A DNA stretch of 9,527 nt from Fibrobacteraceae bacterium (GTDB lineage: Bacteria > Fibrobacterota > Fibrobacteria > Fibrobacterales > Fibrobacteraceae), in assembly GCA_021443045.1 (NCBI GenBank), contig JABUUT010000027.1:55897-65423 (forward strand), in the 5' to 3' direction. Every line of letters begins with the position of its first letter. Positions within the stretch are counted from its first letter, which is position 1. The notes beneath the pieces were generated by a model, which was not told the origin of the DNA, did not search any database, and saw nothing but the letters and a program-made list of their open reading frames with translations. Shown here in pieces: positions 1-6,613 of this stretch. The translations under genes and the position numbers were made by a program.

Positions 1-2
1 AT

Positions 3-998
3 GACAATTCTATTTTGGAACTGGTGGAAGGTGAAGAAATTTGGCACCCTTGTTTGTGGATTCAAACATCCAATCCAAATGCTCAATATGATAAAAAAAT
101 CAGCAAGGATAGTGCTGGTATATATTTTAGTAGCGATCAAGTGGTTCGTATTTTGCATTACAAAATGAAACTTTTTTGGGAAATGAAAGATTCCCTTGAA
201 ATGGTGGCATTGGGAAATTCACGGATGTATGCTGCTTTGGCGGGGAACTTGATTACCATGAAGGCTTTGAATATGGCCACGATCCCTTGCGACATGAATT
301 GTCAAAAATATCTTTTTGAAAATTACCTGTTGAATCATTGTGACCGCTTGAAATATTTGGTAGTAAGTTTAGATTTGGATTGTTGGTTTTCGGCAGACCT
401 TTTGACGGATATAAATTATTCCATGGGCTCGGCTAAAGGCTTTACTTATGATAAGAATCATGATTTTTGGAAAGAGGGTTTGTATGATGGCTTTTTGGAT
501 TTAGTTAAAGACGCTGTAGTTGAGGATGAAGTGGTAATGAATATGATTCGTACATTGCGTGGAGGTGAATTGCTGTATGATTCCCGTGGCTGGGTGTCGC
601 CGGATGGAACTGCTGAAATTGACAATCACATGTGGGTGGATGGTGAAGATGGCCTTGCTGTAAATTTCCGTTCGTTGCGGGAAGTTTTAGAATTGGCAAA
701 AAATAGGGGTATTATGGTGGTAGGTGTTATTACTCCCATGAGCCCATATTATGCAAATACAGCTTTTTATAGTAGACATGGCTTAAACAGGGCTGTGGCA
801 GAACAGTATTTGGGCTACATCAGGGACATGGAAAGCTCTCTTTCAAATTTTGTGGTGTTTGATGAAAATAAAAATGGACAGCACGACTATGCAGATTCTT
901 TTTCCCTAGATTTTGATCATTTGAATACCGAAGGAACTGTTGTTTTTAGTAATCGACTAAATGATTTTTTGAATAAGTTAAATAATGGGTCTCTCTAA
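3..998 (+). CDS. SGNH-hydrolase-like C-terminal domain, 5'-truncated; possible Fibrobacter paralogous-family member
   Basis: The frame is open to the window edge, so this is the last 331 codons of a longer gene; the TTG at 15 is only an internal codon. Numbering from the codon at position 3, the fragment opens with a strand ending in EIWHPCLWI, like the last blade of a PD40/TolB-type propeller. An SGNH/GDSL-like domain follows: GNSR at residues 71-74 would carry the nucleophile Ser73 (block I), and D303-F-D-H306 would supply the block V Asp and His. ITPMSPYY at 243-250 lies after a hydrophobic strand, as expected for this fold. Block II and III residues are not obvious. From memory, Fibrobacter has a large paralogous family (TIGR02171), many of them lipoproteins, and this fragment may belong to it; that is recall, not a search result. 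The substrate is unknown; acyl or acetyl ester removal from surface glycans is only a guess from the fold. The gene downstream starts 19 bp after the stop, suggesting co-transcription. Confidence 0.75.
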   Translation, partial: DNSILELVEGEEIWHPCLWIQTSNPNAQYDKKISKDSAGIYFSSDQVVRILHYKMKLFWEMKDSLEMVALGNSRMYAALAGNLITMKALNMATIPCDMNCQKYLFENYLLNHCDRLKYLVVSLDLDCWFSADLLTDINYSMGSAKGFTYDKNHDFWKEGLYDGFLDLVKDAVVEDEVVMNMIRTLRGGELLYDSRGWVSPDGTAEIDNHMWVDGEDGLAVNFRSLREVLELAKNRGIMVVGVITPMSPYYANTAFYSRHGLNRAVAEQYLGYIRDMESSLSNFVVFDENKNGQHDYADSFSLDFDHLNTEGTVVFSNRLNDFLNKLNNGSL

Positions 999-1017
999 AA
1001 ATAGTATAGGAAAAAAA

Positions 1018-2496
1018 ATGACTGTAGATAAAGTAAAATTTCTTAATTTTATTTTGCCTCTGTTTGCAGCCTTGTTTGCCATTTTCCCTTTGACGGACAC
1101 GGATATTTGGTGGCATTTGGCTTGTGCCAGAGAGTGGGTGGTTACCTGGACTCCCATGCGGCAGCCTGCGGTAAATATTCATGAATATTTTCAGCAGGTG
1201 GTATATGCCATTTATTCTGTGGGTGGGGCACCCTTATTGGTGGCTTTTAAGGCTCTTTTATGGGGCGTTGTTTTTTGGCTTTTTGCTCCAAAAAAATTTT
1301 GGTGTGGCTTGGTGGCCATACCCTTTGTTTTTTTATTCCGCTTTCACATGGAAATGCGGCCTATTCTTTTTTCACTTTTGTTCTTGGGAATTTTTTGGAG
1401 GCTTTTGCCCATTCTTTTTTTAAGGGTTTCGCCGGAAAACTCTGGCACCGAGGAAAACCGACGTAGAATTGAAATTGGGGCCATAGTTGTGGCGCTCCTG
1501 CTCTTGCAGTGGTTGTGGTGCCGCATTCAGGGGCTATATATTCTGGGACCTATTTTTGTGGGTTTTCTGGGGGCTTCGGCTCTAGTAAAAAAGCAGATTT
1601 CGTGGAAGTTTTTTGTGGGGCTTGTGGCTGCCCTATTTTTGATGCCTTTTTTGCATGCTGAAGGTTGGCTTATTTTTAAGTATCCTTTAGGGCTTTTGGA
1701 TCGGTTGTTGGGGGCTTCCGCCAGCGCTTCTATTTTTGCCAATAGAATTGCCGAAAACCGTTCCCCCATAATGCTGGCAAGGGCGGGCGTGAATTTGGTG
1801 CCATGCTGGGTTGCCTGCATTATGGCGGCAGGCTCCATAGTTCACTGTGCATGTTTGTTTTATAAAAATGTTGGGCAAAATAAGCCTGCCGCCGTTCTCT
1901 TGAACGGGGGAACGGTTTGGCTTTTGATTGTGGCTATTTTGGCCTTGGTTGCTGAACGGAACATTATTTTATTTTTACCCGTATTTGTGGCATCAATGCA
2001 TTTTCATTTTCCTCAAAAGCAAGTTTTCCTGGTAACAACCTTGCTGCTGGTTGTAATTTGCTTTGTGCTTGGCATGTGGGTTAAAAGCCTTTCTTTGTAC
2101 CATTTTACCATGGTCTCGGAACAGCGGGTTCCTGTGGCGGCTGCAGAATGGTGCCGCAATAACCCTCATCCTGGCCGCCTTTTTAATGACGACCGGGCCG
2201 GAGGGTATTTGGCTTTTACCCACCCTTCCGACAGCATTTATCTTGATGGTCGGTTTATTTTAAAGACTGCCGATTTTTTTGAACACTATCTGAATTATGA
2301 ACGCAACCCCGACAGTTTCTTTAAGGATGCCGATTCTTTGGGCATAGATCGAGTGGTGCTTCCCATTAAGTTTTACGCCCATTGGAAAAATTTGTTGGGG
2401 GCCTTAATGCTGGAGTGTGACGGCTGTCATGGTAAAAAGTGGCACCAGAAGTATCGAGACAGGTACTATGTGGTGTTTGACCGTGATTTAGATTAA
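1018..2496 (+). CDS. Polytopic membrane protein, GT-C glycosyltransferase-like
   Basis: This 492-residue protein has roughly nine to ten hydrophobic segments and a soluble C-terminal part from about residue 371. Near the end of the first membrane segment is DTDIWWHL (27-34). An acidic D-x-D followed by WWHL in the first extracytoplasmic loop is typical of GT-C-fold enzymes and related uncharacterised membrane proteins that use lipid-linked sugars. The C-terminal domain has a GGYL...LDGRF pattern (DGRF at 410-413) that I associate with the same type of protein. I chose the ATG at 1018 because AGGA (1008-1011) sits 6 bases before it. An in-frame ATG at 985 would overlap the previous gene by 14 bases and has no ribosome binding site. 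The sequence is T-rich with homopolymer T runs (near 1327 and 1415) but remains open throughout. Donor and acceptor cannot be named. Pairing with the SGNH-like gene suggests surface polysaccharide or protein glycan work, by inference. Confidence 0.7.
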   Translation: MTVDKVKFLNFILPLFAALFAIFPLTDTDIWWHLACAREWVVTWTPMRQPAVNIHEYFQQVVYAIYSVGGAPLLVAFKALLWGVVFWLFAPKKFWCGLVAIPFVFLFRFHMEMRPILFSLLFLGIFWRLLPILFLRVSPENSGTEENRRRIEIGAIVVALLLLQWLWCRIQGLYILGPIFVGFLGASALVKKQISWKFFVGLVAALFLMPFLHAEGWLIFKYPLGLLDRLLGASASASIFANRIAENRSPIMLARAGVNLVPCWVACIMAAGSIVHCACLFYKNVGQNKPAAVLLNGGTVWLLIVAILALVAERNIILFLPVFVASMHFHFPQKQVFLVTTLLLVVICFVLGMWVKSLSLYHFTMVSEQRVPVAAAEWCRNNPHPGRLFNDDRAGGYLAFTHPSDSIYLDGRFILKTADFFEHYLNYERNPDSFFKDADSLGIDRVVLPIKFYAHWKNLLGALMLECDGCHGKKWHQKYRDRYYVVFDRDLD

Positions 2497-2554
2497 ATGG
2501 TAGCAATTTGTAGTTTCTGCTCTAAAAAAAAATAATTTAGCTTTAGTTTAGGTT

Positions 2555-2572
2555 GTCTCTAAATTTGGAGAC
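2555..2572. promoter_or_regulatory. 18-bp near-perfect palindrome upstream of the GH8 gene
   Basis: GTCTC (2555-2559) and GAGAC (2568-2572) flank T-AAATTT-G. The whole 18 bases read as an inverted repeat with one T:G pairing as the only imperfection. It lies 43 bp before the GH8 start codon inside the 119-bp gap 2497-2615. No T-run follows, so it is not a typical terminator. An operator or a 5'-UTR hairpin are both possible. I could not identify a convincing promoter in the gap, and the preceding membrane gene has no recognisable terminator of its own. Confidence 0.4.
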
Positions 2573-2615
2573 TTGTGTATTGGGTGATGTGTTTTATTTT
2601 TTATAGGAGAGTTCT

Positions 2616-4019
2616 ATGAACCTTTCTAGAATCGCTGCCGCTTGTGCTATGGCTTTGGGCCTTTCCCATGCTGCCGTCAACTATCCTTTTCCGCAGATGT
2701 CTAATTATGGTGGTAACGCCACTTTGCTGAGCGACAAGGCAAAGGCTTCTGAAGAATTGAAAAAGGCCTTTGAATACTGGCTTAAGGATATGTACAATGA
2801 AAATGGCGATGTGGCTGGTGTTCGCTCGAACCCTGGTTCCGATGAATATTTTTCGGAAGGGGTGGGCTACGGTATGCTCTTGATGGTGTATTTTAGTGAC
2901 AACACTACTAGCTATCAGCCTCAGTTTGATAAAATTTGGAATTTGTACAAAAAAATGTCTAACGAAAATGGCTTGATGGTTTGGAAGATTACCAATCTTT
3001 CCAATAAGCAAGACCAGGGAGCCGCATTGGATGGCGATATAGATGCGGCGGCGGCTTTGGTGCAGGCCTATTACCAGTTTGGCGATGAAAAGTATTTGAC
3101 CGAGGCTAAAAACCTTATTCAGAGCATGAAAAAATTTGAATTTGAATCTAACGGACTTCACTTGCCTGGGGACAAATGGGGCGATGCGGGCTTCAATCGA
3201 AAAAATCCAGGCTATTTTGACCCAGCGTACATGCCTCTGTTTGCCAAGGCAGACCCAGAAAACGCTTCTTTTTGGAGTGAAACCGCTTACGATATGAACA
3301 TGAAACTGTATGAAAGCAGTTCCAATGAAGTAAGCACAGGGCTTATTGATGACTGGACCGACAAGAACGGCAAGAGCGAAGACGACTACTACAGTTATGA
3401 CGCTTCCCGTGCTCCCTGGCGAAATGCCAAGGCGGTGTGCTGGCATGGCGACCAGCGGGCTTTGGCTATTGACAAGAAAATTGGAAAATGGGCATCCACA
3501 ATTTCTGCCGATAGGATGAGTGGGCCTATTATTCGTTCTAAAGGGGAATTGGGAGGTGACCACAACAGCACCTTTATTACCTCCATTATGACCTCCCTAA
3601 TTTCAGACCCCACCTACCAGACAAAGCTGGATGAATACTGGGCCGAGGCGGTAAAACTGGGGAATGAAAACTACTTTAACCAATCTCTAAAATTGCTGAA
3701 TGGCCTTTTGGTTTCGGGCAATATGCCGGATTTAAGCAATATGAAGTCTCAGGGCGGCGGTGAACAGGGTGGTGAACAGGGGGGTGAAGGCCCTTCTTCT
3801 GCCAAGGCTTTGGCTTTGGCGCAAGCTGTTAAGATTTCTGTGGTTGGAAGGGAATTGCGTCTTTCTGGGGTTAAGAATCCTAAGGTTTCGCTTTTTGACT
3901 TGAACGGAGGCTTTGTAAGGTCGGTGCAAAATTCCTTGCAGGGTGTTGCTTCTGGTGTGTACATGGTAAAAGTGGTAGACCAGGGTAAAACTTATACTCA
4001 AAGGATTAATTTGCAGTAG
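2616..4019 (+). CDS. Secreted GH8 endoglucanase-type glycanase with T9SS-like sorting domain
   Basis: The protein has 467 residues. AGGAGA (2605-2610) lies 5 bases before the ATG. A Sec signal peptide ends near SHA at residues 17-19. The family-8 glycoside hydrolase domain spans about 25-370. SEGVGYGM (80-87) carries the expected catalytic acid Glu81. ALDGDIDAAAAL (137-148) matches the Asp-rich GH8 signature, with Leu138 where Ser or Thr is usual. YDASRAPWR (261-269) carries Asp262, the likely base in GH8a-type enzymes. The spacing of 181 residues between Glu81 and Asp262 resembles CelA of Clostridium thermocellum. A Gly/Glu/Gln linker (about 379-395) leads to a C-terminal beta module (about 405-467) with SLFDLNGG and ASGVYMVKV and a basic YTQRINLQ end, like a T9SS type A sorting domain. 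The likely reaction is hydrolysis of beta-1,4-glucan (cellulose, CMC) or mixed-linkage glucan outside the cell; xylan is possible, as GH8 specificity varies. The gene seems monocistronic, with a terminator 35 bp downstream. Confidence 0.92.
   Translation: MNLSRIAAACAMALGLSHAAVNYPFPQMSNYGGNATLLSDKAKASEELKKAFEYWLKDMYNENGDVAGVRSNPGSDEYFSEGVGYGMLLMVYFSDNTTSYQPQFDKIWNLYKKMSNENGLMVWKITNLSNKQDQGAALDGDIDAAAALVQAYYQFGDEKYLTEAKNLIQSMKKFEFESNGLHLPGDKWGDAGFNRKNPGYFDPAYMPLFAKADPENASFWSETAYDMNMKLYESSSNEVSTGLIDDWTDKNGKSEDDYYSYDASRAPWRNAKAVCWHGDQRALAIDKKIGKWASTISADRMSGPIIRSKGELGGDHNSTFITSIMTSLISDPTYQTKLDEYWAEAVKLGNENYFNQSLKLLNGLLVSGNMPDLSNMKSQGGGEQGGEQGGEGPSSAKALALAQAVKISVVGRELRLSGVKNPKVSLFDLNGGFVRSVQNSLQGVASGVYMVKVVDQGKTYTQRINLQ
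3759..3788 (+). repeat. 12-bp in-frame tandem repeat encoding the GH8 linker
   Basis: The unit GGTGAACAGGGK occurs twice and is followed by a partial third copy (GGTGAA). It encodes Gly-Glu-Gln-Gly steps at residues 382-391, between the catalytic and sorting modules. The unit length is a multiple of three, so copy-number change would alter linker length without breaking the frame. Confidence 0.75.
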
Positions 4020-4054
4020 AGGGCTTGTATTTGGTCTGCTAAATGGATGTTTGT

Positions 4055-4088
4055 AAAAGTCTGGCTTTTGTGTAGCCGGGCTTTTTTT
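4055..4088 (+). terminator. Intrinsic terminator after the GH8 gene
   Basis: GTCTGGCT (4059-4066) pairs with AGCCGGGC (4074-4081), an 8-bp stem with two G-U pairs around a 7-base loop. A run of seven T follows (4082-4088). The A4 tract before the stem could extend the pairing into the T-run. It separates the GH8 gene from the PD40 gene, which should therefore have its own promoter. Confidence 0.85.
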
Positions 4089-4132
4089 GTATTTTTAGAA
4101 AGAATATTTTGGTGAAATAAAATGGAGAATTT

Positions 4133-5350
4133 ATGGCTCGTTTTCTTTCTTTTGCTGCCGTTGCCTTGTTGGGTGCAACATCCCTTTTTGCCCAGGGGGC
4201 TCCCACAGGTGCCGCCGTTGACCCCTCTGCCGATGAGCAAAAAGCGTTAAATGCCCTTTCTGGAAAAATACAGGGTGTTATTGTTTGGGCTTCTAGCCGT
4301 GCCAATTCCAACCATGACATTTGGCTCATGAACGCCGATGGGAGTAACCCAAGACCGATTACCAAGAGCAATAATGTGGACTGGTTCCCCCGTATGTCTC
4401 CAGATGGAAGCACGGTGCTGTTCAACCGTAGCAAGAGTGGCTGGGTTCCCGAAAATGATGCCAACTACCCTGAAAAATGGGACCTTTGGATGGTGGATTC
4501 TGATGGTGAAAACCCGCGGAAGGTGGTGGACAATGCAACGTGGGGTACCTGGAGGCCCGATGGAAAGTCTATAGTGTTTTCTAGAGCCGCAAACGTGTAC
4601 ACTTTAGATTTGGGTACAAAAAAGGAAACCTTGATTATTGAAGGTGAAAAAGCCTTTAACAAGAAAGGTGTTGTTCTCCAGGAGCCCAATATGAGCCCAG
4701 ATGGAAAACATGTGGCAATAACTCTTCGTGGCTCCATGCGTGAAACCGGGGTGTGGGACTTGGAAAAGAAGGTTTGGACTAAGTCGGGGGATGGTTGCCA
4801 GATTGACTGGAATTTTGATGGAAGTAAACTGTACCGCGTGAACCCCACAGGCAATGGAGGCACCGCAGCCCCCAGCGAAATTTTGTGGTTTACTGCTAAA
4901 GATGGCAAACAGGTTGAAAAGATGGGGTTCTTTGGTGTTCCTAAGAATGTTCAGTTGATGGATTTGCCGGGCCGCCGCAGCCATGAGTATTTCCCTCGTT
5001 TTTCGCCCGACGGCAAGTGGCTGGTTTGGGGTGCTACCGACAAGGGCCACGATCACGACCTGTTCGACTACGAACTTTACCTGTGGCAGATAGGCTCTCC
5101 TAAAGAGACGGCCACACGAATTACCTTTCACACTGGCAATGACCGCTGGCCCGATATTTGGTTGGGAAAGCTCCCTGTGAAGGAAGCACCCCAAACAACG
5201 GCTGCAGCGGCAAAGTCTGTTGAACAAGCTGGCCAAGCAGCCGCTGCAACCGTGGGCGGCCCTGTGACTGTGGAAAATATGGATAAGCTTATAGAGGCCA
5301 TCAACCGCCTCACCGAAGCCGTGAACAAACTGAATGAAAAGAAGGAATGA
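4133..5350 (+). CDS. Secreted PD40/TolB-like beta-propeller protein with C-terminal coiled coil
   Basis: The protein has 405 residues. GGAGA (4124-4128) lies 4 bases before the ATG. An N-terminal signal peptide has its hydrophobic core at residues 4-19 and probable cleavage near SLFA (17-20). The mature part carries PD40 (WD40-like) repeats recognisable by SPDG-type turns: FPRMSPDG (85-92), WRPDG (140-144), EPNMSPDG (184-191), WNFDG (226-230) and FPRFSPDG (287-294). DIWLMNADG (62-70) and DLWMVDSDG (117-125) are matching strands. An Ala/Thr-rich linker (350-378) is followed by a short heptad stretch: M383, L386, I390, L393, V397 and L400 follow 3-4 spacing, predicting a coiled coil. The propeller resembles TolB, but no tolA, pal or tolR is adjacent, so it should not be named tolB. 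A periplasmic or surface binding or scaffold role is inferred; no catalytic motif is visible. There is no T9SS-like tail, unlike the GH8 neighbour. Confidence 0.8.
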   Translation: MARFLSFAAVALLGATSLFAQGAPTGAAVDPSADEQKALNALSGKIQGVIVWASSRANSNHDIWLMNADGSNPRPITKSNNVDWFPRMSPDGSTVLFNRSKSGWVPENDANYPEKWDLWMVDSDGENPRKVVDNATWGTWRPDGKSIVFSRAANVYTLDLGTKKETLIIEGEKAFNKKGVVLQEPNMSPDGKHVAITLRGSMRETGVWDLEKKVWTKSGDGCQIDWNFDGSKLYRVNPTGNGGTAAPSEILWFTAKDGKQVEKMGFFGVPKNVQLMDLPGRRSHEYFPRFSPDGKWLVWGATDKGHDHDLFDYELYLWQIGSPKETATRITFHTGNDRWPDIWLGKLPVKEAPQTTAAAAKSVEQAGQAAAATVGGPVTVENMDKLIEAINRLTEAVNKLNEKKE

Positions 5351-5361
5351 GTTTTTGTTTT

Positions 5362-5403
5362 CAGTTATCAGTAATCGGTTATCGGTAATCAGTAAGCAGT
5401 TAA
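5362..5403. repeat. Six tandem heptamers of the CRGTWAT type
   Basis: Six contiguous 7-base units begin at 5362: CAGTTAT, CAGTAAT, CGGTTAT, CGGTAAT, CAGTAAG and CAGTTAA. They lie 11 bp after the PD40 gene stop. The changes are mostly A/G at position 2 and T/A at position 5. It resembles the short tandem heptamers known from intergenic regions of some bacteria, such as heterocystous cyanobacteria. Confidence 0.8.
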
Positions 5404-5413
5404 AAATTCTTTA

Positions 5414-5448
5414 GATTCTATCGGTCGTTCCTCCCTCCAGAATGACAG
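5414..5448. repeat. AATGACA-type intergenic element, copy A
   Basis: The element starts GATTCT (5414-5419) and ends AGAATGACAG (5439-5448), with a C/T-rich core. A related sequence occurs at 6526-6551 (GATTCC...GGAATGACA), and an inverted one starts at 9498 (CTGTCATTCT). The shared ends and their intergenic placement point to a dispersed repeat family. Its function is unknown. Confidence 0.6.
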
Positions 5449-5454
5449 TACCAG

Positions 5455-5489
5455 CCACCAACCACCAACCACTAACCACTAACCACCAC
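5455..5489. repeat. Five tandem heptamers of the CCACYAA type
   Basis: Units are CCACCAA at 5455 and 5462, CCACTAA at 5469 and 5476, and CCACCAC at 5483. The period is the same 7 bases as the array at 5362-5403, but the unit is unrelated. A shorter version lies at 6569-6586. Confidence 0.8.
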
Positions 5490-5676
5490 AAATTACGAAG
5501 GCGAGAGCTGCGACAACACTTGTGTTGGCATAGCCGAGCCGAATAATTTGGCAGCGAAGCTGCAATCACCACAACTTCCCAAGACTTGTGAAACGGGACT
5601 GCTTGCTTGCCGCAGGCGGGCTTGCAGGCCCACTTCCAAGTCGCAAGAGTTGGAAACTCCGCTGCAATCACCAGCC
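5490..5676. other. Non-coding, hairpin-rich convergent intergenic sequence
   Basis: I see no credible gene here. Several short perfect inverted repeats are present: CAACAC/GTGTTG (5514-5519 with 5522-5527), GCAGC/GCTGC (5551-5555 with 5559-5563), TTCCAA/TTGGAA (5634-5639 with 5650-5655) and GAGTT/AACTC (5647-5651 with 5655-5659). The 12-mer GCTGCAATCACC is repeated exactly at 5559-5570 and 5661-5672. No stem is followed by a T-run, so none is a standard terminator for the converging genes. The sequence looks like an assembly of dispersed repeat pieces. Confidence 0.5.
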
Positions 5677-5696
5677 ACCAGCTACTTGTCGCTGGT
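5677..5696 (-). repeat. Hairpin overlapping the stop codon of the minus-strand membrane gene
   Basis: ACCAGC (5677-5682) and GCTGGT (5691-5696) form a perfect 6-bp stem around an 8-base loop that contains most of the stop codon. The flanking CCAGCCACC resembles the CCAC-type heptamers nearby, so the hairpin appears to be part of the repeat cluster rather than of the ancestral gene. There is no T-tail on the minus strand. Confidence 0.5.
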
Positions 5697-6464
5697 AACT
5701 GTATTATAGTTGAGTTCGTTTCTTCGCTTGAGTTCCTTATTTAGCATCATGTAGGGCGGGGTGTATACAATCCATCCCAAAATAAGCACTATCCAGTGGT
5801 TCAGCCCAAACCAGAGCTCTGTGTAGCGCATCACCATGAACATGAATGGGGCCACCATCAAGAATAAGGGGAGTTGGCGGCACTGGTCCCCAAGGGAGTG
5901 GCGGCTTTCGTAACTGACAATGGAATTCATCATGGGAAAACTGGTGCAAAAGCCTTGCATGAATTGCTTGATGACCATGAGGCCTCCCACCACAAGGGCT
6001 ATAGCTGAAGCTTTGATGTAAACGGGCAGTGGCGTTTTGTAGCGCACTCCCGACTTGTATTTTTGATTTTGGAACAAAGTAATGCCCACTGCAAAGTCAA
6101 AGAGACAAGCGCAAACGAAAATAGCATCGTTGTCTGGGGGCAAAAGGGGTAGGGTGCTGGTTCCTGCAAGCACCACAAAGGCTAACCCCAAAATAATGGA
6201 AAGTACAATGGGGCATTTGAGTTTGTATGTAAGCAACCGAACCAGTTGGGCGAAAAGTAGGCAATAAAAACCGGCAATCACGTTGGGGGTGTCGATTATT
6301 TTACCCACGGCCAGATAGGCAAATCCAAAGGGGATGGGAATGGTGGCCGTAACCGCCTTGAGTTGGGGGTCTTTAAGGTAGGCGCTCAAGGTTCCCAAGG
6401 CCGTAACCATAAAAACGAGAAGCCAGTCGTAAAACGAAAAATTAAAATTCAACGATTCCAACAT
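5682..6464 (-). CDS. Uncharacterised integral membrane protein
   Basis: I do not recognise this 260-residue protein by name. It has about eight hydrophobic segments covering most of its length and a basic C-terminal end (LNKELKRRNEL). A short polar region with LKDPQLKA follows the first segment, then TIPIPFGFAYLAVGK starts the second. I recall similar LKDP...TIP.PF patterns in unnamed bacterial membrane proteins but cannot assign a function. The start is uncertain. ATG at 6464 is chosen; an in-frame TTG three codons upstream (6473) would give 263 residues. GGGAG lies only 2 bases before the ATG, which is close for a ribosome binding site, and the TTG has none. The gene stands alone, convergent with the PD40 gene and divergent from rpsO. 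It is flanked on both sides by the same composite repeat, and its last codons (TSDK) fall in repeat-like DNA. Confidence 0.75.
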   Translation of the reverse strand: MLESLNFNFSFYDWLLVFMVTALGTLSAYLKDPQLKAVTATIPIPFGFAYLAVGKIIDTPNVIAGFYCLLFAQLVRLLTYKLKCPIVLSIILGLAFVVLAGTSTLPLLPPDNDAIFVCACLFDFAVGITLFQNQKYKSGVRYKTPLPVYIKASAIALVVGGLMVIKQFMQGFCTSFPMMNSIVSYESRHSLGDQCRQLPLFLMVAPFMFMVMRYTELWFGLNHWIVLILGWIVYTPPYMMLNKELKRRNELNYNTVTSDK

Positions 6465-6496
6465 GGCTCCCAAATATAGAAATTGGAGGTAAAATG

Positions 6497-6586
6497 CAGT
6501 TATCTTTACCGATAATCAATCGATGGATTCCTCACTCCGTTCGGAATGACATTTTTTTTAGGACTTTACCAACCACCAACCACCAT
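6497..6586. repeat. Composite repeat copy B: heptamer, AATGACA element, CCACCAA heptamers
   Basis: The same three parts seen at 5362-5489 recur here in the same order and orientation. CAGTTAT (6497-6503) with the related CGATAAT (6510-6516) comes first, then the element GATTCC to GGAATGACA (6526-6551), then about two and a half CCACCAA heptamers (6569-6586). The arrays are shorter and more diverged than in the first copy. This copy lies between the start of the minus-strand membrane gene and the rpsO leader, so it sits in or near promoter territory for both. Confidence 0.65.
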
Positions 6587-6613
6587 TTACCCCTTTTTAG
6601 GCTGTTTTTTTGC

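Noticed and set aside
1..168. ATG at position 1 as a gene start
   Set aside because: It opens a frame of only about 55 codons, overlapping the longer SGNH-like frame that is open to the window edge.
985..1017. Upstream ATG at 985 as the start of the membrane protein
   Set aside because: It overlaps the preceding gene and lacks a ribosome binding site, while the ATG at 1018 has AGGA at a 6-base spacing.
2601..3563. 320-codon open frame on the minus strand opposite the GH8 gene
   Set aside because: The GH8 frame is secured by catalytic motifs and a signal peptide; the antisense product has no family features.
4604..5236. 210-codon open frame on the minus strand inside the PD40 gene
   Set aside because: The plus-strand frame has clear PD40 repeats, a signal peptide and a ribosome binding site; the antisense frame has none of these.
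4133..5350. Naming the PD40 protein TolB
   Set aside because: The propeller repeats are similar, but the Tol-Pal neighbours are missing and the C-terminal coiled coil is not a TolB feature.
5362..5489. CRISPR array
   Set aside because: The units are contiguous heptamers without spacers, far shorter than CRISPR repeats, and no cas gene is present.
5411..5671. Minus-strand open frames within the repeat-rich gap
   Set aside because: They translate heptamer arrays and hairpins (for example runs of WWLV) and have no ribosome binding site or family resemblance.
5682..6464. YhhN-family (lysoplasmalogenase-like) assignment for the membrane protein
   Set aside because: The number of membrane segments is similar, but I could not match conserved YhhN residues, so I left it unassigned.
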